Shown: one piece after another, positions 42,952 through 51,974 of the stretch
Position numbering within the stretch: the stretch's first letter is position 1
How the letters are laid out: every line of letters begins with the position of its first letter
NCBI GenBank assembly: GCA_046331175.1
Contig: JAXLRI010000005.1
Location: forward strand, 62,001 to 126,000
Length of the DNA: 64,000 nt
DNA from: JAWKIW01 sp046331175
GTDB lineage: Bacteria > Actinomycetota > Acidimicrobiia > Acidimicrobiales > Acidimicrobilacustridaceae
Reading direction: 5' to 3'
Program-made: the position numbers and the translations under genes
Notes under the pieces: generated by a model
Told to the model about the DNA's origin: nothing
The model's database searches: none
What the model saw: only the letters and a program-made list of their open reading frames with translations

Positions 42952-44079
42952 ATGGGCGCGCCGGGGATGACGGGAGCGACGACGGAGACGACGCCGGGAG
43001 GCGCCGCCGCGGTGCGCCGGCTGGGCGCCCCCCAGTGGATGCACGGGCCGATCGCCGACGTGGCGCTGGCGCTGGTGTGGATCCCCTTCGCCGTGGTGGC
43101 CCACGTCCTGCAGGGCCAGGCGGGCGACCGCCTCCCCGCGTTCGTGGCGGCCGTGTTCCTGCTGTCGTTCAGCCACCAGCCGCTCACCCTCGCGCTCGTC
43201 TACGGCGACCCCGAGCAGCTCCGCCTGCGGCGGGCGATCTTCACCTGGAGCCCGCTGGTGTTCGTCGTGGCCGTCTTCGCCGGGCTGAACATCTCGATGG
43301 TGGCCCTGGCCGTGGTGGGCGGCCTCTGGAACGCCGAGCACACGCTCATGCAGCGCTACGGCATCGTGCGGATCTACGGCCGCAAGGCGGGCCAGGGCGA
43401 CGGCCGGCTCGAGCGGGCCATGCTCTTCTCGTGGCTGGCCCTGGCGCTGGTGTGGGTCGGCGCCGACACCGCCACGCCCGACCGCATCCGCCAGGTCGAC
43501 CTGGGCGAGAACAACACCCTGGCCGTCGAGCAGCTGGCCTCGCTGCGGGGCGTGGCGTCGGTGCTGGTGCCGATCGCCCTGGCGGTGGCCCTCGGGCTCG
43601 GCGTCGCGTTCGTCGTGCAGGAGTGGCGCCACCGCCGCCAGGCCAACCCCGCCAAGTGGGTCTACGTCGCGTCGACGGCCGCCCTGTTCGGCGTGCTCCT
43701 CGTCGATCCGCTGGCCGGGCTGATGGGGTACGTCGGCGCCCACGCCGTCGAGTACTTCGTGGTGGTGCGCCAGAGCCTGGGGCGCCGCTACGGAACCGAG
43801 CCCGTCGGCGCCGAGGCCCCGGCCGCGGGTGGCGCGCCGGTCCGCCGTCCCGTCCCGCTGGCCCGGGCGGTCCGCTCGCCGCTGGGCCGCGACGGCTTCC
43901 TCGCCGTCTACGTGGCCGTGATCGTCGGCATCGTGATGGTCCTCGAGCGACTCGGGTCGCCCACCGCGTACGCGGTCGTGTTCTTCACGCTCGGCGGGCT
44001 CCACGTCTTCTACGACGGGTTCATCTGGAAGCTGCGCCGCGCTCCCGTGGCGGCGAGCCTCGCCATCCCCACCAGCTGA
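42952..44079 (+). CDS. Histidine-rich polytopic membrane protein, possible metal enzyme
   Basis: A 375-residue membrane protein with about eight helices that I do not recognise. Conserved-looking polar residues lie in or beside the helices: His31, His51, His75 (SFSHQPLTLALVYGD), Glu129-His130 (WNAEHTLMQRYGIVRIYGRK), His264 and Glu267 (GAHAVEYFVVVRQSLG), His351 and Asp355 (GLHVFYDGFIWK). Such a set is typical of membrane di-metal oxygenases, desaturases or carotenoid-cleaving enzymes, but the spacing fits none I know. ATG at 42952. The next gene is 260 bases away, so it is likely a single transcription unit. Confidence 0.6.
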   Translation: MGAPGMTGATTETTPGGAAAVRRLGAPQWMHGPIADVALALVWIPFAVVAHVLQGQAGDRLPAFVAAVFLLSFSHQPLTLALVYGDPEQLRLRRAIFTWSPLVFVVAVFAGLNISMVALAVVGGLWNAEHTLMQRYGIVRIYGRKAGQGDGRLERAMLFSWLALALVWVGADTATPDRIRQVDLGENNTLAVEQLASLRGVASVLVPIALAVALGLGVAFVVQEWRHRRQANPAKWVYVASTAALFGVLLVDPLAGLMGYVGAHAVEYFVVVRQSLGRRYGTEPVGAEAPAAGGAPVRRPVPLARAVRSPLGRDGFLAVYVAVIVGIVMVLERLGSPTAYAVVFFTLGGLHVFYDGFIWKLRRAPVAASLAIPTS

Positions 44080-44169
44080 CGGTGCGCCGCGCCGCGCCGG
44101 CGGTCGGGTGAGCGCACCTCGGCCCCTCTCGTGGTCCCCCGCGCGGTTCGACACCGAAAACGGCGCTGA

Positions 44170-44181
44170 GGTCTGAAGACC
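44170..44181. other. Small inverted repeat in the 259-base gap before the zinc-ribbon gene
   Basis: GGTCT and AGACC flank GA. A second small pair, ACCTG and CAGGT around CCGA, lies just downstream. They might shape the leader of the next gene. The gap 44080-44338 shows no coding sequence. Confidence 0.2.
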
Positions 44182-44338
44182 GGGGGCCCACCTGCCGACA
44201 GGTACAGAGCGGGTCGGCGCGCGCCGAGCCCGATGCCCTCGCAGGGTCGCGGTGGGCAAGACTCCTCCGGTGTCCCACCGGGGGCAGGCGAGGTCGAGGT
44301 TGAGGGCCGGCAGGGTTCGGACGGATGGACGGTTGGCG

Positions 44339-46000
44339 ATGAGCGCAGACTCCAGCGACGGCAAGGGCGTGAAGCCGCCCCGCACGTTGTTCTCCCTGGG
44401 TCGCCCGGGGGCCAAGGTCGAGCGGGGCGGGGCGGCGGTGGCCGTCGACCCACCCGCCGACGTCGCCACCGAGGTGGCCGACGAGGAGATCCAGTACGCC
44501 TGCGGTGCGTGCGGTGCTCTGCTGCCCACCGGCGCCGCCTTCTGCGGCGAGTGCGGGACGCCGGTCGCCACCGACGACTACTACGAGGACGAGCTCCTCC
44601 ACGACGAGGGCATGGCCCCGGGCGGCCTGCTCGACGAGGCCGTGGTCGCCGACGAGGAGCCGCTCGACGCCGTGGCCGAGGCTCCTGAGGCCCCGGCGGC
44701 GGAGGTCGGCGAGCCTGCCGTGGCCGAGGCCCCGGAGTCTGCGGTGGTCGACGCCCCGGAGCCTGTCGTCGCCGAGACGCCCGTCGCCGAGGCACCCGCC
44801 GCCGAGGCACCCGCCGCCGATCACCGGTCGGGCTGGGGGGCTGCGGCGGCCGGGGCGGCCGGCGTCGTGGCCGGCGCCGAGGCCATCGACCTGGTCGAGG
44901 AGCACGGCGCCGCCGACGAGGTCGCCGCCGCGCCGAGCAACGTGCTGTACGCCGACCCGTCGGTGGTCGAGCCACCGCCGGCCCCCGGTGACGGCGGCCT
45001 GCAGGTCTCCGAGCCGGTAAGTGGCTCCACCACCGCGGCCGACGCCACCGTCGTGTCGCCGGCCGCCGACGACACCCAGGTGGTGCCGGCGCCGACGGGC
45101 GCCCCCGGTGACGTCGCCGCCGCGCCGGCCGCCTTCGACGGCGCCCCGGTCGCCCCCGACGACACCACCCCCGGCGCGGGCGCCTGGGCCGGCGGTGCGG
45201 TCGCCGGTGCCGCGGTGGCAGGTGCCGCCGTCGCCGGTGCCGGGGCAGCCGAGGCCAGCCCGCTGTCCGAGCTGTCGGCCCCACCGGCGCCGCCCACCTC
45301 ACCCGCCCTCGACGGGACGGGCGCCACCGACATGCCCTACGGGCACGGTCCGCTGGAGTCGTCGCAGAAGTCGAAGACCCCGCTGATCCTCGTGGGCGTC
45401 GGTGCCTTCCTCGTGCTGGCGGGCATCATCGGCGTGATCATCGCCATGGGTGGCAGCAAGAACGAGAACGTGGCCACCGCGCCCAGCTCGACGGCGGCCC
45501 CCTCCACCACCGCCAAGGCGAGCACGACGACGACGGCCTCGTCGTCCACGTCGACCAGTGGGGTCACGACCACCACGGCCGAGTCCACCACCACCACGGC
45601 GGCGCCCGAGACGAGCACCACGGCGGCCCCCACGACGCAGGCCACCTCGGCTCCGCAGCAGGTGGTGACGCCGGGCCTGCCGTCGTCGGTGGTCACGAGC
45701 CCGCCGCAGGTCACGCCGGGGCGGATCGTGGCCAACCCCGGGTCGGGGAGCCGCATCAACGTGGCGAAGGGCGGCTCGTTCACCATCACCCTGCAGAACG
45801 TCGGCGGCTCGTCGGCCACCTACTCCCTGCGGTCGACCGACGGGAAGTTCGTCGGTGGCGGCTCGGGCGCGATCCCGGCGAACGCCTCGGCCCAGGTCCG
45901 GTTCACGGCCAACCCCAACGCCGAGGGCGACACCGGCGTCACCGGTGTCGTCGAGGGCATCGGCGGCTACACGCTGATCGTGCGCATCGGCAACGGCTGA
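44339..46000 (+). CDS. Zinc-ribbon membrane protein with Thr-rich stalk
   Basis: A 553-residue protein. Residues 55-72 form a zinc ribbon (Cys55, 58, 69, 72 in CGACGALL...CGECG). Residues 75-345 are low-complexity Ala/Glu/Pro/Val sequence. One membrane helix follows at about 346-369 (PLILVGVGAFLVLAGIIGVIIAMGG), then a Thr/Ser-rich stalk of 75 residues and a C-terminal beta-type domain (GGSFTITLQNVGGSSATYSLRSTDGKFVGGG) that looks Ig-like (ASPM/HYDIN-type). The ribbon should be in the cytosol and the beta domain outside. Function unknown; the layout resembles the genes at 54753 and 59611. ATG at 44339. Confidence 0.6.
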   Translation: MSADSSDGKGVKPPRTLFSLGRPGAKVERGGAAVAVDPPADVATEVADEEIQYACGACGALLPTGAAFCGECGTPVATDDYYEDELLHDEGMAPGGLLDEAVVADEEPLDAVAEAPEAPAAEVGEPAVAEAPESAVVDAPEPVVAETPVAEAPAAEAPAADHRSGWGAAAAGAAGVVAGAEAIDLVEEHGAADEVAAAPSNVLYADPSVVEPPPAPGDGGLQVSEPVSGSTTAADATVVSPAADDTQVVPAPTGAPGDVAAAPAAFDGAPVAPDDTTPGAGAWAGGAVAGAAVAGAAVAGAGAAEASPLSELSAPPAPPTSPALDGTGATDMPYGHGPLESSQKSKTPLILVGVGAFLVLAGIIGVIIAMGGSKNENVATAPSSTAAPSTTAKASTTTTASSSTSTSGVTTTTAESTTTTAAPETSTTAAPTTQATSAPQQVVTPGLPSSVVTSPPQVTPGRIVANPGSGSRINVAKGGSFTITLQNVGGSSATYSLRSTDGKFVGGGSGAIPANASAQVRFTANPNAEGDTGVTGVVEGIGGYTLIVRIGNG

Positions 46001-46016
46001 CCTCCGGCCGCCGCCC

Positions 46017-47735
46017 GTGACCCCACCGGCGCCGTCGCGCGCCGACGGCCTGATCGCCGCCCACCAGGCGACGCTCGGGCCCGACGACCGGGCGCGCGGG
46101 GCGGTCTACACGCCTCGCCCGGTCGCCGACGTCCTCGTCGGCGTGGCCCTGGCGGGCCTGGGGGAGCGGGGCGGCCCACCCGGGTCGTTCCCGGCGGTGT
46201 GCGACCCGGCGGTCGGCGGCGGCACCTTCCTGCTCGCCGCCGCCGACGCGCTGGTGGCGCGCGGCCGGCCGCCGGTCGAGGTGGTCGGCGAGCTGCTGTG
46301 GGGGGCCGACGTCGATCCGGCGGCGGTGGCGGTGGCGCGGCGGGCGGTGGCGGCGTGGCTGGAGGACCAGCGCGACGAGGCGGCGGGGGCGGGGGCGCGC
46401 CGGGCGGCGCTGGCGGCGCTCGACGAGCACGTCGTCGTGGCCGACTCCCTCGCCGCGCCCGTCGACGTGGTCTGGCCCCGCCTGGGCGGTCGCCGCGTGG
46501 CGACCGTCGTCGGCAACCCGCCCTTCCAGGACCAGCTGGCGACGGCGACGGCGCGGAGCGCGCCTCGGGCCGCCGAGCTGCGCGCCCGGCTCGGCGACGT
46601 CGTCGGCGGCTACACCGACAGCGCCGCCCTCTTCCTCGTGGCCGCCCTCGACCTGGTCGCCCCCGGCGGCCGCGTGGTGCTGGTGCAGCCCCAGTCCGTC
46701 CTCGCCGGGCGGGACGCCCGCGCCACCCGGGCGGCGGTGGCGGCCCGGACCCGGATCGAGGGGCTGTGGGTCGCCGGCGACCACGCCTTCCCCCCGGCCC
46801 GGGTGCCGGCGGTGGCCGTCGTCGCCCGCCGGCCCGGGCTGGACGCCGCCGGCGGCGTCGGCGTCGCCGACCGGCTGGCACGCTGGCTCGGCCCCGACGT
46901 GGCCCCGGCGCCGGCCCGTGAGGTGCCCGCCGCGGTCGCGGCCGAGGCCGCGGCCGGGGGCGCCTGGTCGTCGCTCGTGGTCGACCTGCTCGGCGTCCCG
47001 CCCTCGGGCCTCCCGGCCGAGGTGGTCGGTGCCGGTCCCGAGCCCCACCCGCGCTCGCTGGCGTCGCTCGCCACCGCCACCGCCGGCTTCCGCGACGAGT
47101 ACTACGGCGTGGCGCCCTTCGTGCGGGAGGCGACGGCCGGCGAGGCGGCGCTCGAGGACCGCGCCTCGGCGCTCGTCACGAGCGGTGCCATCGCTCCCGG
47201 TCGCAGCACGTGGGGGGAGCGGCCCATCCGCTTCGCCCGGCGGCGGTGGAGCCGACCGGTCGTCGACGTCGAGGCCGTCCGGGCCGCAGGCGGTCGGCTG
47301 GCGGCGTGGGCCGACCGCGTCCTGTGCCCCAAGGTGGTGCTCGCCACCCAGACGCGCGTCCTCGAGGCTGCCGTCGACCGGGAGGGGTCGTGGTGGCCGT
47401 CGGTCCCGGTGATCGCGGTGGTGCCCCACGACACCACCGACCTCGATCGCGTGGCCGCCGTCCTGCTGGCGCCGCCGGTGAGCGCGTGGGCCCACGAGCG
47501 GACGGCCGGGGCGGCGCTGTCGTCGGGCGCGCTCAAGCTGGCGGCCCGCCAGGCGGCGGCGGTGCCCCTGCCGGTCGACGAGGAGGCCTGGTGGGCGGCG
47601 GCGGCGCTGGTGCCGGCGCTGGCCGACCCGGGCCCGGCCGGTCGAGCCGCGCTCCACGAGCTCGGTGCCCACATGGTCACCGCCTACCGCGCCGGCGACG
47701 ACGTCCTGGCCTGGTGGCGCCACCGCCTCGGGTGA
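46017..47735 (+). CDS. Orphan N6-adenine DNA methyltransferase
   Basis: A 572-residue class I methyltransferase of the N6-adenine type. RGAVYTPRPVADVLV near residue 28 is the usual N-terminal mark, CDPAVGGGTFLLAAADALV (near 62) is the SAM-binding motif I, and VVGNPPFQDQL (near 163) is the NPPF catalytic motif IV. The C-terminal 250 residues would recognise DNA, as in type IIG or BREX/PglX-like enzymes, though at 572 residues it is too short to carry a nuclease. No restriction or defence gene is adjacent: the neighbours are a zinc-ribbon protein and an exporter. GTG start at 46017. Function could be epigenetic or a lone defence remnant. Confidence 0.85.
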   Translation: MTPPAPSRADGLIAAHQATLGPDDRARGAVYTPRPVADVLVGVALAGLGERGGPPGSFPAVCDPAVGGGTFLLAAADALVARGRPPVEVVGELLWGADVDPAAVAVARRAVAAWLEDQRDEAAGAGARRAALAALDEHVVVADSLAAPVDVVWPRLGGRRVATVVGNPPFQDQLATATARSAPRAAELRARLGDVVGGYTDSAALFLVAALDLVAPGGRVVLVQPQSVLAGRDARATRAAVAARTRIEGLWVAGDHAFPPARVPAVAVVARRPGLDAAGGVGVADRLARWLGPDVAPAPAREVPAAVAAEAAAGGAWSSLVVDLLGVPPSGLPAEVVGAGPEPHPRSLASLATATAGFRDEYYGVAPFVREATAGEAALEDRASALVTSGAIAPGRSTWGERPIRFARRRWSRPVVDVEAVRAAGGRLAAWADRVLCPKVVLATQTRVLEAAVDREGSWWPSVPVIAVVPHDTTDLDRVAAVLLAPPVSAWAHERTAGAALSSGALKLAARQAAAVPLPVDEEAWWAAAALVPALADPGPAGRAALHELGAHMVTAYRAGDDVLAWWRHRLG

Positions 47736-47834
47736 CGGGCAGCCCGTGCCGGCCCGGCGACGGTCGGCGCCGTCCGCGCGCCGGGACGACCGGGCTGGGC
47801 CGGGCCGCCTCCCTGAAGGACCCGGATCGCCGGG

Positions 47835-47862
47835 CTAGCGCATTTAGTGATAAATGCGCTAG
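47835..47862. promoter_or_regulatory. Perfect 12-4-12 operator-like palindrome before the exporter operon
   Basis: CTAGCGCATTTA and TAAATGCGCTAG flank GTGA. It is the most AT-rich short stretch in this part of the window and ends three bases before the first start codon, so a bound repressor would block transcription or an almost leaderless start. The form fits a TetR- or MarR-type dimer site; no regulator gene is adjacent. Confidence 0.75.
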
Positions 47863-47865
47863 GTT

Positions 47866-48999
47866 GTGGACGTGCTGTTGGCGATCGGCGAGATCAAGCG
47901 GGCGAAGCTGCGGTTCTCCCTGCTTGCGGGGGCCGTGGGCCTGCTCGTGTTCCTGATCCTGTTCCAGCAGCTGCTCCTGGGCTCGCTGCTGCAGAGCTTC
48001 AACGGGGCGATCCAGAACCAGTCGGCGACGGTGCTCGTCTTCGGTGCCGAGGCCCGCAAGAACGTCGAGGGCTCGATCATCCCGCCCGGCAAGGAGCCGG
48101 CGGTGCAGGCCGTCGAGGGCGTCGGCCGGGTCGCCCCCATCGGCGAGGGCACCTTCACCATGGAGGCCGGCGGCCAGCAGGTCGACGTGGCCGTGATCGG
48201 CTACGTCCCCGGTGGTCCGGGCCAGCCCACCAAGCTCGTCGCGGGACGCCTCCCGCAGGCGCCCGGTGAGGCGGTGGCGTCCCGGGAGGACAAGGCCAAG
48301 GGCTTCGACATCGGCAGCACGGTCACGTCGTCGGCCGGCGGCGTGCCGGTCACCATCGTCGGGCTGACCGAGGCCTCGCGCTTCAGCGTGGCGCCCACCT
48401 TGTTCACGCCGTACGCCACCTACGAACAGCTGCGGAAGGCGGCCAACCCCACCGCCACCGCCGTGCTGCCCACGCTGCTCGGGGTCGAGCCTGCCGCCGG
48501 CACCGACGCCACCACCCTCGCCGCCCGGATCACCGAGCAGGTGCCCGGCGTCGAGGCCCTCGACCGGGCCACCGCGGTGGCCAAGGCCCCCGCCGTCGCC
48601 TCGATCCAGCAGTCCTTCGCCATCATCCTGCTGCTGGCCTTCATCGTGGTGACGCTGGTGGTCGGCTTCTTCTTCCTGATCCTCACCGTCCAGAAGGCGT
48701 CGTCGCTCACCCTGCTGCGGGCCGTCGGCGCCCCGTCGGGCTACCTCGTGCGCTCGTTGCTGGTGCAGATCGCCGTGGTCGTGGGCGGTGGGCTCGTGGT
48801 CGGCATCGCCCTGCTGCTGGGGGCCGCCGCCGGCGCCAGCGCCGGGCTGCCGCTGGAGGTGCAGCCGACGCTCGTCGCCGGCACCTCGGTCGCCGTCATC
48901 GTGTTCGCCGTCCTCGCCAGCTCGGTGTCCATCGTCCGGGTGCTGCGCCTCGACCCGTTCTCGGTCGTGAGCCGCCAGAGCCTCGGGGGGACCGGATGA
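47866..48999 (+). CDS. MacB/FtsX-type ABC exporter permease 1
   Basis: A 377-residue permease of the FtsX/MacB superfamily. One N-terminal helix (residues 17-40) leads into a 210-residue extracellular domain (APIGEGTFTMEAGGQQ and on), then three helices: FAIILLLAFIVVTLVVGFFFLIL, LLVQIAVVVGGGLVVGIALLL and TSVAVIVFAVLASSVSIV. The KASSLTLLRAVGAPSGYLVRSL coupling region lies between helices two and three. These transporters move drugs, lipids or peptides or act as mechanotransmitters. GTG at 47866 lies three bases after a perfect operator-like palindrome. First of a three-gene operon with a second permease and an ATPase. Confidence 0.88.
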   Translation: MDVLLAIGEIKRAKLRFSLLAGAVGLLVFLILFQQLLLGSLLQSFNGAIQNQSATVLVFGAEARKNVEGSIIPPGKEPAVQAVEGVGRVAPIGEGTFTMEAGGQQVDVAVIGYVPGGPGQPTKLVAGRLPQAPGEAVASREDKAKGFDIGSTVTSSAGGVPVTIVGLTEASRFSVAPTLFTPYATYEQLRKAANPTATAVLPTLLGVEPAAGTDATTLAARITEQVPGVEALDRATAVAKAPAVASIQQSFAIILLLAFIVVTLVVGFFFLILTVQKASSLTLLRAVGAPSGYLVRSLLVQIAVVVGGGLVVGIALLLGAAAGASAGLPLEVQPTLVAGTSVAVIVFAVLASSVSIVRVLRLDPFSVVSRQSLGGTG

Positions 49000-49075
49000 C
49001 CGGCCGGACCACCACCGTCGCCCCCGCCGCCACCACCGCCGCGGTCACGACCGCGCCGCACCGGGGAGGACGGCG

Positions 49076-50173
49076 ATGAGGATCGGCCTGCGCGAGCTGC
49101 GCCGCAAGCCGCTGCGGTTCGGCGCCGCCGGCGCGGCCCTCGTGCTGCTCACCGTGCTCCTGCTGCTGCTCGGCGGCTTCCTCGACGGCCTGTTCCTGGG
49201 CTCGACGGGCCTCCTGCGGGCCCAGAAGGCCGACCTCGTCACGTTCTCGTCCGACGCCAAGAAGTCGCTGCTGCGCAGCCGCATCGACCCCGAGGAGCGG
49301 GCGAAGGTCGCCGGCGTGGCCGGCGTCGAGCGGACCGACGGCCTCGGCATCGTGCTGCTGGGCGCCACCGTCCCCGGTCGCAGCGAGGTCGCCTCGGCCG
49401 CGGTCGTCGGCTACCAGGGTGCCGTCACCGGCGTGCCCGATCCGCCGGCGCCGGGTGAGGCCTACGCCGACCGCCGCCTCGAGGCCGACGGTGTCCAGGT
49501 GGGCCAGACCCTGCTGCTCGGGCCCCAGCGGGTGCCGCTCAAGGTGGTCGGCTGGGTGTCCGACACCAGCTACCTGCTCCAGGGCGGGCTGTGGACCGAG
49601 CCCGGCACGTGGCGCAGCATCCTGGCCTCGGCCCGCCCCGACGCCAACCTGCCCGACGGCACCTTCCAGGCCCTCGCCGTCACGACCGCCCCCGGTGCCG
49701 ACCCCACCCAGGTCGCCGCCGCCGTCGACGCCGCCACCGGTGGGTCCACCACCACCGTCACCCGCCAGGACGCCGTCCTCTCGCTGCCCGGCATCAAGGA
49801 GCAGCAGGGCACCTTCACCGCCATCATCTCGGTGACCCTCGTGGTGGCCGGCCTGGTGGTCGCGCTGTTCTTCGCCCTGCTGACCCTGGAGCGCATCGGG
49901 CTGTACGGCGTGTTCAAGGCCATCGGTGCGTCGACCGGGCAGATCTTCTCGGGTGTCGTGGCCCAGGCCGTGGTGCTGGGCGCCGTCTCGTTCGCCATCG
50001 GCGCGGCGGCGGCGTGGCTGCTCAGCCGCCCCATCCCCGCCGCCGTCCCGCTGCAGCTGGTGCCCGGCCGGGTGGTCGTCACCGGCGTGCTGCTCGTCGC
50101 CATGGCCGTCGTCGGCAGCGCCTTCTCGCTGCGACGGGTCGTCAAGGTCGATCCCGCCTCGGCCATCGGCTGA
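49076..50173 (+). CDS. MacB/FtsX-type ABC exporter permease 2
   Basis: A 365-residue paralogous permease. It begins MRIGLRELRRKPLRFGAAGAALVLLTVLLLLLGGFLDGLF with its first helix at 16-40, followed by a soluble extracellular domain of about 200 residues and three C-terminal helices (FTAIISVTLVVAGLVVALFF, VAQAVVLGAVSFAIGAAAAWLL and VVVTGVLLVAMAVVGSAFSLRRV). LERIGLYGVFKAIGAST is the coupling helix. With permease 1 it should form the heterodimeric membrane part. GGAGGACGGCG precedes the ATG at 49076. The ATPase gene starts 18 bases after its stop. Confidence 0.88.
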   Translation: MRIGLRELRRKPLRFGAAGAALVLLTVLLLLLGGFLDGLFLGSTGLLRAQKADLVTFSSDAKKSLLRSRIDPEERAKVAGVAGVERTDGLGIVLLGATVPGRSEVASAAVVGYQGAVTGVPDPPAPGEAYADRRLEADGVQVGQTLLLGPQRVPLKVVGWVSDTSYLLQGGLWTEPGTWRSILASARPDANLPDGTFQALAVTTAPGADPTQVAAAVDAATGGSTTTVTRQDAVLSLPGIKEQQGTFTAIISVTLVVAGLVVALFFALLTLERIGLYGVFKAIGASTGQIFSGVVAQAVVLGAVSFAIGAAAAWLLSRPIPAAVPLQLVPGRVVVTGVLLVAMAVVGSAFSLRRVVKVDPASAIG

Positions 50174-50191
50174 GGTCCCCCAGGAGGAGCC

Positions 50192-50929
50192 ATGCCCGCA
50201 CTCGAGCTCGACGGCGTCCGGAAGGTCTACACGTCCGGCGACAGCGAGATCGTCGCCCTCGACCACGCCAGCCTCACCCTCGGCGACGACGAGATCCTCG
50301 CCCTGCTCGGCCCGTCGGGGTCGGGCAAGACCACGCTGCTGTCGATCGCCGGCGGCCTGCTGACCCCGACCGAGGGCCGCGTCGTGGTGGGTGGCGAGGA
50401 CATCGCCACGTCCTCGGCGAAGCAGCTCACCGAGTTCCGCCGTCGCAACGTCGGCTTCGTCTTCCAGTCGGTGAACCTCGTGCCGTTCCTCGACGCCCGC
50501 GAGAACCTGCTGGTGGTGGCCGAGTTCGGCAAGCGAGACAAGAAGGAGGCCCGGGCCCGGGCCGACATGCTGCTCGGCGAGCTGGGCCTCGGCGACCGCA
50601 AGGGCAACCTGCCCGGCCAGCTCTCGGGCGGCGAGCGCCAGCGGGTGGCCATCGGCCGGGCCCTGATGAACGAGCCGGCGCTGGTGCTCATCGACGAGCC
50701 CACGTCGGCGCTCGACACGAAGCTCGGCGAGCAGGTGATGGGCCTCATCGTCTCGGAGGTCAAGAGCCGGCACACGGCCGCGGTCATCGTCACCCACGAC
50801 ATCCGCATGACCCACTTCGCCGACCGCACGATGCACATCACCGACGGCCAGCTCGGGCGGTCCGACCTGGGCGAGGCCGACGAGGGCGGCGAGCCCGTCG
50901 CCGCCCGCGCCCTGATCGTCCCGGCCTGA
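50192..50929 (+). CDS. ABC transporter ATPase (MacB/LolD type)
   Basis: A 245-residue ATPase that powers the two permeases encoded upstream. Walker A is GPSGSGKT at residues 40-47, the Q-loop is VFQSVNLVPFL near 92, the signature LSGGERQ is near 145, and Walker B with catalytic Glu is ALVLIDEPTSALD near 166, then the H-loop His of VTHD near 198. The sequence is of the LolD/MacB ATPase type. A 25-residue acidic tail is added. CAGGAGGAGCC lies a few bases before the ATG at 50192, and the stop of permease 2 is 18 bases upstream. Confidence 0.95.
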   Translation: MPALELDGVRKVYTSGDSEIVALDHASLTLGDDEILALLGPSGSGKTTLLSIAGGLLTPTEGRVVVGGEDIATSSAKQLTEFRRRNVGFVFQSVNLVPFLDARENLLVVAEFGKRDKKEARARADMLLGELGLGDRKGNLPGQLSGGERQRVAIGRALMNEPALVLIDEPTSALDTKLGEQVMGLIVSEVKSRHTAAVIVTHDIRMTHFADRTMHITDGQLGRSDLGEADEGGEPVAARALIVPA

Positions 50930-51002
50930 TCGCCGCTCCTGATCGCTGCGCCCCGATCGCCCCGAGGGGCCGTCGCTCCCGGTCGGGGTAGCGTCGCCGG
51001 CC

Positions 51003-51866
51003 ATGGACGAGGGGACGGGCGTGACGCTGCGAGGACGGCTGGCCGCGGGCGAGACGGTGGTGATGCCGGGGGTGTGGGACCCGCTGTCGGCCCTGCTGGC
51101 GCGCGAGGCGGGCTTCGGCGTGCAGTTCCTGTCGGGCTACTGCCTGGCCGGCACGCTGCTCGGCGTTCCCGACGTGGGCGTGCTGACCCAGGCCGAGACG
51201 GCCGACGCCGCCCGGCGGGTCTGCCGGGCCGTGCCCGACGTCGCCGTGGTGGTCGACGCCGACACCGGCTACGGCGGCGCCGCCAACGTGGCGCGCACCG
51301 TCGAGCTCTGGGAGGAGGCCGGCGCCGACGGGCTGTTCCTCGAGGACCAGGTCTGGCCCAAGCGGTGCGGCCACATGGCCGGCAAGCAGGTGGTCGAGGC
51401 CGACGAGTGGCTGGCCAAGCTGCGCACCGCGCTCGATCGGCGCACCACGCTGCACGTCACCGCCCGCACCGACGCCCGCGCCCCGCTCGGCCTCGACGCC
51501 GCCCTCGACCGGGCCCGGGCCGCCGCCGACCTCGGGGTCGACGCCGTGTTCGTCGAGGCCCCCGAGTCGATCGACGACCTCGAGCGCATCGCCGCCGCCC
51601 TCCCCGGGGTGACCCTCGTGGCCAACATGGTGGAGACCGGTCGCACGCCCCTGCTGCGCCCCGACGAGCTGCACGACCTCGGCTTCGACCTGATCGTGTC
51701 GCCGCTGACCGCGCTGTTCTCGGCGGTGCGCGCCGTGCAGCAGTCGCTGGCGCTGCTGCGCGACCAGGGGACGCTGCGCGAGCACCTCGACCGCGTGGTC
51801 GCCTTCGACGAGTTCACCGACCTCGTCGGCCTGCCCGACTGGCAGGCGCTCGACCGGGCGACCTGA
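51003..51866 (+). CDS. Isocitrate lyase/PEP mutase-family lyase
   Basis: A 287-residue TIM-barrel lyase of the PEP mutase/isocitrate lyase superfamily. The active loop is PKRCGHM with Cys122, and metal-binding acids sit in VVVDADTGYGGAANVARTVE near residue 83. HVTARTDAR near 155 and VFVEAPES near 180 complete the barrel. Members include methylisocitrate lyase and oxaloacetate hydrolase; the family cannot be narrowed further here, although a carboxyvinyl- or 2,3-dimethylmalate-like C-C lyase is likely. ATG start. It lies just before the riboswitch-metX unit, with a terminator-like hairpin between. Confidence 0.9.
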   Translation: MDEGTGVTLRGRLAAGETVVMPGVWDPLSALLAREAGFGVQFLSGYCLAGTLLGVPDVGVLTQAETADAARRVCRAVPDVAVVVDADTGYGGAANVARTVELWEEAGADGLFLEDQVWPKRCGHMAGKQVVEADEWLAKLRTALDRRTTLHVTARTDARAPLGLDAALDRARAAADLGVDAVFVEAPESIDDLERIAAALPGVTLVANMVETGRTPLLRPDELHDLGFDLIVSPLTALFSAVRAVQQSLALLRDQGTLREHLDRVVAFDEFTDLVGLPDWQALDRAT

Positions 51867-51868
51867 CC

Positions 51869-51894
51869 GGCGCGCGGTCGCGGCGCCGCGCGCC
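51869..51894 (+). terminator. Hairpin after the PEP mutase-family gene
   Basis: GGCGCGCGG and CCGCGCGCC pair perfectly around an eight-base loop, just after the stop. Confidence 0.55.
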
Positions 51895-51974
51895 GTCGCG
51901 CCGCGCGCCTCGGACGTGGGCGGGCGGTGGTCGTCCCGAAAGGCTTGACGGCCGGGGGAGCGGTCGGCCAACCT

